From Kalaharituber pfeilii (Eukaryota; Ascomycota; Pezizomycetes; Pezizales; Pezizaceae): 64,000 bases of DNA. The stretch is from NCBI GenBank assembly GCA_015179045.1, contig WHUZ01000012.1:496001-560000 (forward strand), written 5' to 3'. Shown here in pieces: positions 10,692 through 21,990 of this stretch. The translations under genes were made by a program, and so were the position numbers. Every line of letters starts with the position of its first letter. The first letter of the stretch is position 1. The notes under the pieces are model-generated. The model did no database searches. It had not been told where the DNA came from and was given only the letters and a program-made list of their open reading frames with translations.

Positions 10692-12821
10692 ATGAACTCG
10701 ACCTCAATCGACTCAAATGATCCACCCCAGGCACCTCGGGTCCTGACTATTGCAGGCTCCGACTCCTCCGGTGGGGCAGGTATCGAAGCGGATCTTAAGG
10801 TGCTCACAGCCCATGGCGTGTACGGCATGACTGCGATCACCGCCCTTACCGCGCAGAATACGAAGGGGGTCAATGGGATCCATATTGTCCCCGGGGAGTT
10901 TCTGAAGCAAGAGATTGAGGCGGGGCTGGAGGATGTGGGGGTGGATGTGGTGAAGACGGGTACGTAGCGCTCCATGGCGTGCGTTCGGTGGGTGCGGGCT
11001 TCGATGTACTGATGATAGTGGTGAGGGGGCATGAATGGTGTTGGGAATAGGTATGCTCGCTAGCGAGGAGAATATCAGAGTTGTTGCGGAGACATTGTCA
11101 AAGTACGGAATTGAGAAGACGGTGATTGATCCGGTATGTGCACATGCCTCCTTCCACAGATACTCATAATGAAGTTACATCTCCTAACTCTCGACTAATT
11201 CTGATGGTATAACCTAGGTTATGATCTCTACTTCTAATCACCAGCTGCTCCCCGACTCCGCAATCTCTACCTACATCACCGAGCTCCTCCCTATCACATT
11301 CCTGCTCACCCCTAACATCCCCGAGGCCAAGCGTCTACTCTCTCTCGACCCCTCGTTGGATATCAACACCCTCGACCAATGTATCTCCATGGCGAAGCGG
11401 ATCCGGGACGAATTAGGTCCCAAAAACGTGCTTGTCAAGGGGGGGCATTTGCCGTTCAAGAAGACAGCTGTGGAGGGTGAAAAGGACGGGAACGGGAATC
11501 AGAAGTATGTGTATACGGCAGCGAGGGAGATCGGAGAAAAGCGGGTTTCGGTGGACGTGTATTACGACGGGCAGGAGGTGACTTTGGTGGAGGTCGAATG
11601 GGTGGATACAAGGTGTACGCATGGGACGGGATGCTCTTTGGCGTGTGAGTATCGTATAGAACTCCCGCATTACTTGGGATCCCATCTGCTCACACCTCAC
11701 ACCCGAATCTAGCCGCTATTGCCGCCAACCTTTCCCTGGGCCACCCACCCCTCACCTCCGTCCGCCTGGCCTCCACCTTCATCTCCACTTCCCTCAAATC
11801 CACCACCCACCCCTCAACCCCCTTCTCCACCCTTTTCTCACACATAGGCACCGGCCAGGCCGGCCCCATCAACCACCTTCACCGCATCCACCACCTTCTC
11901 CAACTTGCGGAGACCGCAGCCCCATTGTTCCCACAAGGCGGCTTCATCGAGTGGCTCCTCGAGCACCCAAAGGTGCGCAACGTGTGGCATGAATACACGC
12001 ATCATGAGTTTGTGGAGAGGATGGGTGACGGTACGTTGGAGCTGGACAGGTTCAAGTTCTACTTAGAGCAGGATTACTTGTTTTTGGTGCAATTTGCCAG
12101 ATCCCATAGCTTGGCTGGGTATAAGTCTAAGAAGTTGGAAGATATTGCGAAGGTATGTGTTGAGGGGGCCTGGAACGAAGCTGAGGTATGTAGCTGACGA
12201 AGGTCTATGGGGATACTCTGCACTAGTCCGCTTCGATAGTACTCCACATTCAGAGGGAGATGGCTCTCCACATCGGCTACTGTGCCAGCTTCGGAATTAC
12301 CAAAGAGGAGCTTGAAAGCGGCGTCGAGCACCAAGGTACTCCCCCCTCCCCAACTCCAACCAATCGCAACTAAGCACCAACATCCGTAGCCTGCACCGCC
12401 TACACCCGCTTTGTCCTCGACACCGGCCACACTGGCTCTTATCTCCACCTCCAAATTGCCATGCTCCCGTGTCTGCTCGGATACTATGACATTGCGAGCC
12501 GCCTTTACAATGCCCGCACTACGAAAACCACGGAAGAGGGCAATATCTACTACAAGTGGATCAAGAATTATATTTCGGACGATTATGCCCAGGCAGTAGT
12601 AAATGGGATGAGGCTTGTTGAAAAGAGTGTAGAGGGAATTGGCAGGACGGTGTTAGAGGAGTTGGTGGATGTGTTTGCGGTGGCTTGTAGGGTGAGTTGC
12701 TTGTGCCCTTATTACAGCCGGAAGAGTGGCGATGCTCATGTGATTGCTGTAGATGGAAGCCGGGTTCTGGGAAATGGGTCTAAGAAAGGGTGGAACTGGA
12801 GCGATTATGGCGGCGAAATAA
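10692..12821 (+). CDS. THI20: HMP/HMP-phosphate kinase-thiaminase II fusion (THI20 type)
   Basis: Seven exons (10692-10959, 11051-11133, 11218-11644, 11713-12152, 12227-12335, 12390-12691, 12753-12821) give one continuous frame ending at 12819-12821. The N-terminal half is a ThiD-like kinase: [42 protein letters not shown] across intron 1, LVKGGHL and the ATP-site THGTGCS. The C-terminal half is TenA-like: [22 protein letters not shown] and C-terminal [10 protein letters not shown] with the catalytic Glu. Known fungal THI20 proteins phosphorylate hydroxymethylpyrimidine for thiamine synthesis and salvage pyrimidine with the TenA domain. The MEAGFWEMG end is recovered only by splicing the last small exon. 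No frame breaks are seen. Confidence 0.93.
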
Positions 12822-13749
12822 AGAGACGGTCAAACATCAGAAGAGTGCCTGGCACCTGACTTGGCCAGAACGAAATGTTCAATTATGTTGTACTGAATAG
12901 GGAAAGAAAAAGAAAATGGATGTTGTTAGAAAGACGGTTAGAGTTATCTCCCCCTTCCACCCTCTTCCCTCTCCCCTACATATAATTATTTTCTAGTCAT
13001 TCTACTTCATATAGTGGAAAGAAAAGGCTGCAATTGGTTAGAGGAATATAAATATAGACATGAAGTGTTATACGTACACTATATATGTTCAATTCGAGAG
13101 TATCGAAATAGTATTTGGCTTTAGTCCAAAAAATGGAACAAAAGCGATCGGATGTTAACTTGGCGCTTCTCCTCTGTACAGTACGGTAGGATTTCTTCCT
13201 GAACAGTGCGGTTTCAGTGAAAAAATGTATAACTATACATATACTCAACCTCAGATAGTAGCTCGCGATCGGAATCCCGGTCCGAAAAATCTAAGAAACC
13301 GATTTCTAATAAGTAAAAGATACAATGAGATGGAGATATAAGAAAGCAAATATAGGCCTACTCTGTGCATCAGGCGAACTTATTCGTCATTATGTAACGG
13401 TGCAGCTGGAGATCCGCCTCAAGTATGCTACCTGCACAAATGCAACGTGCAGTATCTTCATTTAGATTCACCTAGCATCTGTCAAGAAAAGTAATGTGGA
13501 GCGCCGTCGGGCATCCGGAACGTTGCTAATCATGCAGTATCACTTGAATAGCCGAAGAAGCAGGTCAAGTGCATCATCGTTGCTAATATACAAACAGACT
13601 GGTGCGAGACTGAGCAATAACCCTGCGCAATTATATTGCCCCATGTATTTGCAACCAAGCCAAACCAGCGCATGTTTTTTCCCTTCGTGGTAATTGTGCT
13701 GAGATAGAATTCGGGGTAACCACGGAGAACGGACTCGATTCGTGCGGGG
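12822..13749. other. Intergenic between THI20-like and DUF1349 genes
   Basis: No coding sequence is supported. The sequence is AT-rich around 12900-13330. Confidence 0.45.
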
Positions 13750-13757
13750 TATATAAA
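13750..13757 (+). promoter_or_regulatory. TATA box of DUF1349 gene
   Basis: TATATAAA lies 208 bp upstream of the ATG at 13965, a plausible distance if the 5' leader is about 180 bases. Confidence 0.5.
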
Positions 13758-13964
13758 GCAGTTGAGAGTATTACAACTGCATACGCATTCTAAAGTGCAA
13801 CATTGAAATTCACCTCGAGCTTCTTTCTAGATTTGTCCCTTGTGTAACAACAGAGTGCTCCTGGTATATTAGTGGGTAACGAAGGAAAATTTGTGTATTG
13901 TTTCTTGATACGACGGAACCAAAAGGGTACGTATCGATAAAATACCAAATCATCCAGTGCAGCC

Positions 13965-14788
13965 ATGAAACTGAGCACCCCATGCACAACTTTATTGACG
14001 CTCGTTATAGCATCTTTATCTAGTACCATGGCCGAATCTACTCACTTTCCCTCTGTCCTCGTCTACCACGGATCAAACTCCAAACCCATTTCCGTTCCCT
14101 TGCACAACTACAACATTCATACTCCGCCCAAAACCACTGGCAACTCCATAACCCTTGCGGCCCCACCGAAAACCGATCTCTGGCGCAAGCCACCAACTCT
14201 GAACGTCAGCACTGCGCCAACAGCGTACACTCGGGTCCCGCTCTCAAAGTTCCGCTCTGCGCGCGTCACTGCTACCGCGGCATGGAACACTCTCTACGAC
14301 CAGGGAGGGCTTGTACTGTTTCTGGGTCCACCACCAGGTGAGAAAGGAGAGACCAAAGGACAATGGGTGAAGACAGGCATTGAATTTGTATTTGAAAAAC
14401 CCCATGTTGGAACCGTTGCAGCAGACAGATGGTCGGATTGGAGTCTTGCTGAGGTACCTGCTTCCGGAATCGGCGCGGACGGGAAGACGAGTGTAACAAT
14501 TGAATTGGAAAGGGAGGTATTAGAGGGGGAAAGAGGGAGGCGAGTTTGTGGATATATAAGGTTGACCCTGCAACGGGCGAGAGAGCGGGTATAAGGGAGA
14601 TTACTTGGGTTTTTGAGGAAGACACTCCTGCGGAAGCAAAGAGCAAAGGCGTGGAAGAGGAGAGTAAGAAGGCAGAGTTGTGGGTGGGGGTGTATACAGC
14701 GAGACCAACAGTCCCAACGGGTCAGGGACGGGAAAGCGAAGAGCTAGAGGTGAGGTTTGAAGGTTTTGAGATTAAGCTGTTCGATTGA
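13965..14788 (+). CDS. Secreted DUF1349 (concanavalin-like) protein, frameshifted
   Basis: The protein starts with a Lys-led hydrophobic signal peptide (TLLTLVIASLSSTMA). It then has the DUF1349 pattern: FRSARVTATAAWNTLYDQGG, WVKTGIEF, WSDWSL and, in another frame, LWIYKVD with WVGVYTARP. DUF1349 folds are beta-sandwiches of unknown, probably carbohydrate-related, role. The first frame ends at 14594, but homology passes to the -1 frame near 14516-14550, where GTTTGTGGATATATAAG reads as LWIYK only in the second frame. No intron of credible size fits there. It is either a one-base indel in the assembly or a decaying gene; the rest looks constrained. Confidence 0.65.
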
Positions 14789-15577
14789 GGTGTGTCAGGG
14801 GATCACAATGTATATTTAGTGCACCAGTACTGGTGTGTGAAGTAGCTATGCAGCGAAAGATCATGGCTCCTTAATGTTTCAGCACGAATGAAGAGTAAAA
14901 TACTAGTGCTCTATGCTGTTCACCATGGTGACGCGCGGCAGAGTGGCACAAATTGCAGTCCGGCATTCCTCTGGACATTATGATGGGTGATACCCTCCAG
15001 CGACCTTTGAGCAGCGTTGACAGCAAGGCCTGAGAACAGTAGGTAGCGCAACAATAACATTACGCTTATCGATAAGCATAGCGCCACGACTCTGTTGTCT
15101 ACACTATGCATACTTAGGATAAGCATTAGGTTGTATGCTTGCTGTCGACAATGATATGATATGATATCTCCAGCCAGAGTGCTTCGAGTGCGCGTGACCC
15201 AAGTTCACTCGGTCTAAACTCGGCGATACCTCATTCACCAAACGCAGGAGCGCTTTCTCCTTCCTGAAACGGTAGTCATACATCCCAGCGCCAAGTTGTC
15301 AGCCGTAACCCAGTACGGTAGTAATGTCAAGTGCTACCAGACCCTATCCTATCGCAGTTTCTGCGTCCACATCTATTGAAGCACTTGATATAGCCTCGCA
15401 ATCCGGATTTTTGAGGTCGTGTCGAAAGCGTCGTCTTATTTATCTAAACACAGATTACTGGGTAACAATACCCCAATGCTACTTCAGATGATCAAACTTT
15501 CCTTTCATTATCTACCACTATGCGAGACTGACAACAGTATATAACTAGATTTAATCTGTTTTATCCCCATCACAGAC
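14789..15577. other. Intergenic, nothing recognised
   Basis: Neither strand shows coding signals beyond short random frames. This is the 5' flank of the HeLo-like gene. Confidence 0.4.
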
Positions 15578-16342
15578 ATGGAAGCAGCCGTCGGAGCCGT
15601 CGGACTGGCTGCACAACAAGCCAAAGCCATTCAAGAGTGCTATGTCATTTATTCCGAAATAAGAGAAATCGGCAATGCGCATACAGAAGCGTTTCAACTC
15701 AAGAATTGGGAGCAAGCTTGGTGCTTGGATGATACCTCAAGCCAGCAACACCAACACCCTGACCCTAATGATGAGCGACATAGATTTGCAGTAGCTAGTC
15801 TAGCACAGAGAGTAGCTGCGTTGGTAAGGATTGCCGAATTGCAAGCAAGATATCAAAGCAAAGCAGAGGAAAGCAGGAGCAGGAAGCATGTTTTCTCCAA
15901 AATTTGGTCTAGATCTCTGAGTCCAGGCTCCAGGCTGGTCGAGCTACGAGCTCTAGTCCTCAGCCTTGATTATTTTAGCCTTCCAGAAAACCTGAAGATT
16001 CTAGCCAATACCGAACTCCTTTTGGGACTTGAAGTAGAGATTTCTTCTCTATTTAAAGTTGCACAAAACATGCAGCAATCAGTGCCTAGCATACATTTCG
16101 CAAGCTGCATTGGGCAAACATTCGTAAGGCAAAATGAGCTAGTAGCTGAGCTAAAGGAAATATCGATCACCTCTATAATATATTACCAATCAATGCCACC
16201 ATTCCGAGAGTGTCCAACAGAGTTGCTGTTATTACATGGATTTCTTGATAATAATGACATTTGCGAAGAGTTACTCTGGCGAGGAATAAAATTAGAAATG
16301 GATGATACATTCAATTATCTTCAAATAATACAATACAGCTGA
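15578..16342 (+). pseudogene. HeLo-like N-terminal domain of a broken NLR gene
   Basis: The 254-residue ORF starts MEAAVGAVGLAAQQAKAIQE. It has the helical pattern of fungal HeLo/prion-inhibition domains: a hydrophobic Ala/Gly-rich first helix, LKNWEQAW, then RFAVASLAQRVAALV and a long C-terminal helical segment. In fungi this domain caps NOD-like receptors and incompatibility proteins, where it acts as a membrane-targeting death effector. Here no NB-ARC/NACHT P-loop follows. TPR fragments appear 330 bp and 5.4 kb downstream, so I read the locus as the relic of a HeLo-NLR-TPR gene that lost its nucleotide-binding centre. The HeLo assignment rests on pattern only. Confidence 0.5.
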
Positions 16343-16649
16343 TGATACCAACTTAAAATGGCCTTGCTTACACCTTACTACAGACACATCCTTGGGGGAT
16401 TCAATCCAAACACTGTTCTCGTACTCAATGGCAAGATGGAGGGATAGATGATGTAGTATCCACCCATTCATTCGTATGTGGGTTCAAAGGAGACTGGAGA
16501 CGGAACTTGAAAGACAAAGCAAGAAAGCTACGGAAGTTTTTTGGTTACCCCCGCAATTGCTATACCTTCGAGCAGAAGCTGTAAGGTAGAGGACTGGGTT
16601 TCTGAACGGCGAATTTTCCCACATATTATTGCTGTGGAAAAGCAAATGA

Positions 16650-16866
16650 GCATGATATACACAACCCAGCCGTCCTTTCTAAAGGTCTACAATATTGCAA
16701 TGGTACTCAATCAACAAGGGCAATATAACAAGGTACTGGAGTGGTATGAGCGAATGCTGGCCGGGAGAAAAAAGGCACTAGGTACAGACCTCCCCGACAC
16801 ACTTCTTACGCTATATATGGAGAAGGGAGCTCTATTTGCTCGTTCAGTGAAGCTTGGGATGTCCTT
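16650..16866 (+). pseudogene. TPR (kinesin-light-chain-like) fragment, left of LTR
   Basis: An open frame carries one recognisable TPR_10/TPR_12 unit: YNIAMVLNQQGQYNKVLEWY followed by ERMLAGRKKALGTDLPDTL. This is the repeat type at the C-terminus of fungal NLRs. It is cut off at about 16868 by the left LTR and resumes at 21780 beyond the right LTR. Confidence 0.65.
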
Positions 16867-16868
16867 AG

Positions 16869-17229
16869 GGCAGGCAAGGAGGTAGACTCCAGAATCGTAT
16901 CGGTAGAGCTGTCGGTTGATCGTCGGTCTGGGTTTCTGGAACATTTTGTGTGATGATTATATCTTATATGTGTGTGTGGAGGTGTCATCTAGCGTTGACG
17001 CTTTTCCAGGCTCATAACCTAAAGTATCTGATGTGGGATAAAGTATGTTTTATTCGCTCGCTCGGTTTATCTTGGGAGCTCTACTCTTCTCATTTTCTAT
17101 CTAATGATCTCCTTTATAGCTTCTGGCACCTCATACATTTTCTTCCTTGCGGTCCAATTCTACTTGGTGTATATCATCTTTTGGCCTGATTAGGCATAGC
17201 TAAATTTGTTTGCATAGTTCGGAGTTTCC
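16869..17229 (-). repeat. Left LTR-like repeat of Copia element
   Basis: These bases match 21264-21586 over most of their length, sharing GGCAGGCAAGGAGGTAGACT at the start, TTATCTTGGGAGCTCTACTC in the middle and TTCGGAGTTTCC at the end. The copies differ by many substitutions and some indels, so the insertion is old. The exact termini were not resolved. Confidence 0.7.
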
Positions 17230-19965
17230 CGGTTTCCAACACTCTCCCCAACTCCGAACTCACTATCCAACCGTTCTGCGAAGAATGCTTCCCAATCTGC
17301 ATCCTCTGCTGGTTCATGGAGGTCGACCCATTGGTTCCAGTCGACATCCGGAGCCTCTCTTTCCAATCGGTTATTGCAGGTTTCGGCAACAGCGTCGTTA
17401 GCGGGTCCGCGATATTCTAGTGTCCTCTCACTCCCTTGATCCTCAGCAGGCCCCGTTCCACTTGATCCCGGATGAAATGGTACCGGTTGTCTATATGGCG
17501 CATTCAGGAATGATAGGACTTGTTCTGGGCTAACTTCTCTGTTGCTTCGTTATCCGTGTAGATTGTGGGCGTTTCCCCCCATTCTTCCAACAGTTGCCTG
17601 ATCCATGCTGCATCCTTTGCTCCTTCCGCGGCTGCAATGTACTCCGCTTCGGAGTTCCTGGTACTCTGCCGGCGGCTGTACCAAAACACTATCAGCTTTC
17701 CGACCAGCGCTATTACCCCCATGGTTGCTTTCGCTTTCTCCCCTGAGTACGAAGTATCTACCACTATCTCGATCTCTGTCGTGGTTGAGGTAGAGATGCG
17801 CATTCCTTCGCATTTGCTCTAGCATAAATACTCCAAGATTCCCAGTGTGCATGTTTCTCCGGGAAGGGGTCTGGACTCTCCCCCCGAGCAGGTTTACCGC
17901 CAGCGAGATGTCCGGTCGGGTGATTCTGGCTATATATAGTAGACTCCCGATTAACTGTTGGTGCTTCTTTGGGTCGGCTTGCTCGTCGTCGGGGTGCTCG
18001 GCGTAGTTGCTCGCGTCGGAGGGCAGCGACTGCCTTCCTCCATGCCGTTCAAGGGCGCCCGCGGTTCGTTCTATTAATTGGGTTTGTGCCAGTATCACAG
18101 AATCATTGGTCCAATGCCATTCCATTCCGAGTAGGCTAGTAGGTTTATCTTCTCTTTCCAGTTCTACCCACTCTTCGAGTCCCTGCTCGGTTCTGTCTTG
18201 CTCTGCCTCTGTCGCAACGATCCCTAGTAGGTCGTCGACGTGTTCTGCGATAATTTGGGTTCGTTCGTTGTTAACGAAACATATACTCAAAACGGGATAG
18301 GTAGTCAGCTAATTTGTTCTCCTCTGTGGGTATCCAGTGCGCTACAAGCTCAATGTCTTCCTTCGCACATCTCACTGCTGCGGCGTGCCCGCGGGGGCAG
18401 GGAGATCCATGTGTTGGGGGAGGTGCAGACGCTGCGCGAGCTGGAAGATGTGCTCGGGGTGAACCTCTATGTACCTGCGGTAAGCCTCCGACTTCCACCT
18501 CCCGAGGAGCTGGATTTCATCTGTGGATAGGCCTGCCATGTGTGCTGAGGTTGCTGCCCCTCTGCGGAATGAGTGGCCGGAGTACTGGCCCCCGATACCA
18601 AGCTGGCGGAGGATCTGGCGGAGCCTGTCCACTACATAGTCTCGTGAAAATGGCAGTCCGTTCTGGCGGGAAAAAAGTGGAGAGTCTGCGACTGGGCATG
18701 CTCTGTCTGCCGCTGCCATCTAATGCTTCTCGGCTCGAGGAAAAAACAAAGCTTCTATGCACATCTACCACATCCCTCGTCGCTTACGCACGCATAAAGT
18801 CCGATTCCATTAAGCATACATATCAACATCTTGTTCCACTGGTGCCCTCCTTGCTTTAGGCCGTACAGTGCTTTGTGGAGTTTCCGGATCTCCGTTTGCC
18901 CTGATTCTGTGGTGTTGGTTACGTACACCTCGTGTTCCACAGGAGCCTGGAGATAGGTGGCTACGACATCCCATTGTCGGGTTTTCCATCCTTTCTGGAG
19001 GGCTATGGTGATCATTATTCTCAACGTTTCGGGTCGTGCCATTTGCGCATAGGTTTCGTCACAGTTGATTCCTCGTTCCTGGGTGAATCCTCTCCCCACC
19101 TTCCGCGCTTTGTATTTGGCTATGGTTCCGTCGGCGTTTCTTTGACCACGTATACCCATTTGGTGTCCACTACTTTTACCCCATCTGGAAGGTGGTCGAT
19201 CACTGTGTATACTCCGTACTTTTGCAATTGCGCCCTTTCGTGATTTCGGGCCTTTGCCCATTCGGCCCGATCGGCTTTCTCATTTATTTGTGCTTCGCTG
19301 GAATGGTCTTCGTCCGTTCCTACCGCCAACACCCGTCGCCGCTTGGCTTCGCAGTACGTACTCCTTTCCTTCGCGCGTTCTGGGTTTCACCGGTCCCACC
19401 AGGTCTGCATGAATCACTTCCAGGGCTTTTCTTGTGTCCTAGGTCCTGGCTGGTGGTTTCGTACTCTTTGCACTCAGGCAGGCTAGACAGCTTCCCAGCG
19501 GTTTCTTACCTTTGGCTTTGGAGAGCTTAGATAGGGTGTTATACGAAATGTGGCCATACCTTCGTGTAACGCTTTCAGCTCGCCACTGGCTTGCATCGTT
19601 ACCAGTTTTAAGTGGCATTCAGCTCTGTCTGGGTGTTTTTGTGGTCGTGTCGGGCGTGCATGAATCTGATGGCGGTCTTGATGATTGCTCCGCCGTCGAT
19701 GGGTTTCCAAACCAGTGGTCTTAGAGCCTTTCCACTGATCAGGTTGCTGAATGTTGGGTAGCACAAGACGTTCTTTAGGACGATTTTTTGGACTTTGTGC
19801 ATGAAGATGACGTCGCCTTTCCATTCGCATTCAGTTTCGTGGCCGTCATGTCCTGTGGTCGTCAACTTTATTTGCCGCGCATTCTGCAGCCATTCTTCCC
19901 CATCGTAGTGTGGGCATCTGATCCAGTGTCGTACTCGAACCAGTCACGGTCCGTGCACACCAAGA
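17230..19965 (-). mobile_element. Decayed Ty1/Copia retrotransposon, antisense
   Basis: Read on the minus strand, the order is as follows. A protease-like DTGS site is at about 19930. The gag-pre-integrase region spans 19865-19400 (LKALHEGM; ACLSAKS after a frameshift). A fused stub follows in which GPVKPRTREGKEYV passes straight to the pre-RT linker. RT part one is 19332-18757 (DTKWVYVVKE, YKARKVGRGF, LYGLKQ) and RT part two is 18290-17850 (EHVDDLLGI, QQLIGSLLYIARITRPDISL). RNase H is 17803-17504 (VVDTSYSGE, STRNSEAEYIA, YTDNEAT). The integrase catalytic core and Gag are missing, several frames are broken and a foreign segment interrupts RT, so it cannot move on its own. Confidence 0.85.
18291..18755 (-). 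mobile_element. Tyrosine-recombinase (DIRS/Crypton-type) fragment nested in Copia RT
   Basis: On the minus strand, 18719-18372 encodes the C-terminal part of a tyrosine recombinase: SGHSFRRGAATSAHMAG with the HxxR catalytic pair, LLGRWKSEAYRRYIEVHP with the Trp and likely nucleophilic Tyr. Immediately after it, 18400-18271 reads ELVAHWIPTEENKLADYLSR, the end of a DIRS/Gypsy-type RNase H. The fragment sits between Copia RT motifs ACVSDEG (about 18760) and FVNNERTQ (about 18280), which are contiguous in intact Copia RTs. It is therefore an insertion of about 465 bp. Its recombinase-then-RNase H order is unusual and may mark a permuted or junction fragment. Confidence 0.7.
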
Positions 19966-20390
19966 GGTAGACTCCGGAGTCGTATCTGTAAAGCTGTCGA
20001 TTGATCGTGGTCTTGGTTTCTGGTAAAGTTATTTTATGGAGAAAGAGTATTAATTTACTCTCACACTGTCTATCTTGGGAGCTCTACCCTACTCTATCTA
20101 CGTCGGTTCTTGCCTCTAGATATACCCGACTTCTCCTTCGTAGCCGCCTAGTTAAGTGCTGTTCCTTGATCCGTATTGTTTCCTATGTGTGACAGGTACC
20201 GTGTTTTTCCCCTTTCTGGCTGGCCTAATGTTCAATCATCATCTGGGACATTCGGTAGGTTCTTGTTTTGGTGGGAGGTCGCTTGTATTCGCTTCTTAGC
20301 TTTCGCGGCACTCCGGGCTCATAACCTATAAGGTTCTATATGGGTTTATTCGTTATCTTAGGAGCTCCATCGACATGATCCACCCTGCAT
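19966..20390 (-). repeat. Third, diverged LTR-like fragment(s)
   Basis: AGGTAGACTCCGGAGTCGTA at 19970, TCTTGGGAGCTCTACCC at about 20077 and CTCATAACCTATAAGG at about 20320 repeat LTR motifs of 16869-17229, interrupted by unrelated sequence. The piece abuts the protease-coding start of the Copia body, so Gag was lost and an LTR from this or another copy lies in its place. Confidence 0.55.
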
Positions 20391-21263
20391 AATTTCTTGG
20401 CCTTTGAGCTTATGGTCAAGTCTGGGGATAGATTGGATGCTGAGGCTCAGGGCCTTTTCTCCACTACGTGATGAGCTTTCCCCAGCCATTGATTCTTCGC
20501 TTTCTGGGTGCTCAGATTGCTGGTTTCTTCTAGTTGTTCTTGTACGAATTGCCCCTTGAGGGCTTCTTCAAAGTTGCCCGATTCTTCCCAGGTATCCAGC
20601 GGAGCGTTTGGCGAAGCCACTTTAGATGAGGCTTGTTAGGCGTGTGCAAACATTGATTGCTAATGGAACAGATAAATTCTGTGTCCTCAGGATGTCGGTC
20701 TAGAAAATGCTTCCCTGCACTCCCGATTCGAATATCGGTTTGAGGATCGCCGGTGGTTTGAACCCGTCGGTTTCTATCTCTAGAGGATCTTCTATTAGTA
20801 ATTCGAGGACGTGTGGTTGGATAATATGTTCATAGGGTTTTTTGGCCAATTGCACTGTCTTATTGTCTTTTGGCTTGTGTTGATTGGTTTGGCAGTACGA
20901 TTGACTTCTGTCCGAAGGGGTCGTCCTGTTCTTCATTGCCACTCGATGATGAGATGCTGAAAGTATTAGCATAGGCGTCGCTGGACTCGCGAGGGTGGCT
21001 CTTGAGGCAACTCCAGGTTCACGAGGGCAGCGAAGTGGACGACAAAAGGTTACGCGAGAGCGTTAAGTGAGAGTTCAACTTAGAACACTACTTGTGTCTT
21101 GATTTCCTTCTAGCTAACTGTTTGGCTCGTTTGCTTTTTCAGCGCTTTTGGGGCTTGCGCAATCTCTTGGTCGGATTCTTGTTGTGCTTTGTCTGCTAGA
21201 ATTGCCTCAATTTCCTGGGTCGAGTTCTCCGGGGCCGTATGCTCGATGGGTTTGAGAACTTAC
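20391..21263. other. Retroelement-associated sequence, unassigned
   Basis: The stretch lies between LTR-like repeats. A minus-strand ORF at 20972-20700 (Lys/Pro-rich, IQPHVLELLIEDPLEIETDG) could be a Gag remnant, but it has no zinc knuckle and I cannot assign it. Confidence 0.35.
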
Positions 21264-21586
21264 GGCAGGCAAGGAGGTAGACTCCAGAGTCGTATCGGTA
21301 GAGCTGTCGGTTGATCGTTGGTCTGGGGTTTCTGGGACATTTGGTGCGATGATTATATATTTTGTGGGGTGTTGTGGTCATAATCCAAAGTATTTGATGT
21401 GGGATAAAGTATATTTTATTCGCTCGCTCGGTTTATCTTGGGAGCTCTACTCTGGAAAATGACCTCCTTTATAGCTTCTGGTACGTCATACATTTTCTTC
21501 GTTTCGGTCTGATTCAACTTGGTGTGTACCATCTTTTGGCCTGATTAGGCATAGCTAAAAATTCGTTTCCCTAGTTCGGAGTTTCC
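21264..21586 (-). repeat. Right LTR-like repeat of Copia element
   Basis: This is the partner of 16869-17229, about 40 bp shorter because of internal deletions. For the antisense element it is the 5' LTR. Confidence 0.7.
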
Positions 21587-21779
21587 AGCAGTCTATGAAT
21601 AATTAATCTCTTTGGGATTCCTTTTATATCTTTCCTGACTTCAAGTATGTAATTTACCTGTCCTCCCTTTGCCGATTGAGAATTACCCGGTGAAACTTTC
21701 CGTGGTATGGCATCTTTTAGTGCACGTGAGGAGTTCAATTTCCAACACTTCTTACGAACAACATTGCAAATGTAATTTC

Positions 21780-21990
21780 ATCAACAAGGACCATATAGCA
21801 AAGCAATGGAGTGGGATGGGCAGGCGTTGGCTGGGAGAGAAAAGTCACTAGGTGCAAACCCAGACACCCTTACTACTGTCAATGACATGGCGCGTTTATC
21901 CAAAGCAATAGGAAAATCCGACAAGGTGTGGAACTGGATTGAGCAAGCATCTAGAAGGAGTTCCAACAACGCAGGCAAAAAGGTCCAATG
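21780..21990 (+). pseudogene. TPR fragment, right of LTR
   Basis: The frame reads QGPYSKAMEWDGQALAGREK then SLGANPDTLTTVNDMARL, the next kinesin-light-chain-like TPR after the unit at 16650-16866, and stops after a short basic tail. Together the pieces flank the retroelement and belong to one disrupted gene that began with the HeLo-like domain at 15578. Confidence 0.65.

Noticed and set aside
10692..10750. TPP riboswitch controlling the thiamine gene
   Set aside because: I found neither a convincing CTGAGA-type core nor the partner loop upstream or in the first introns.
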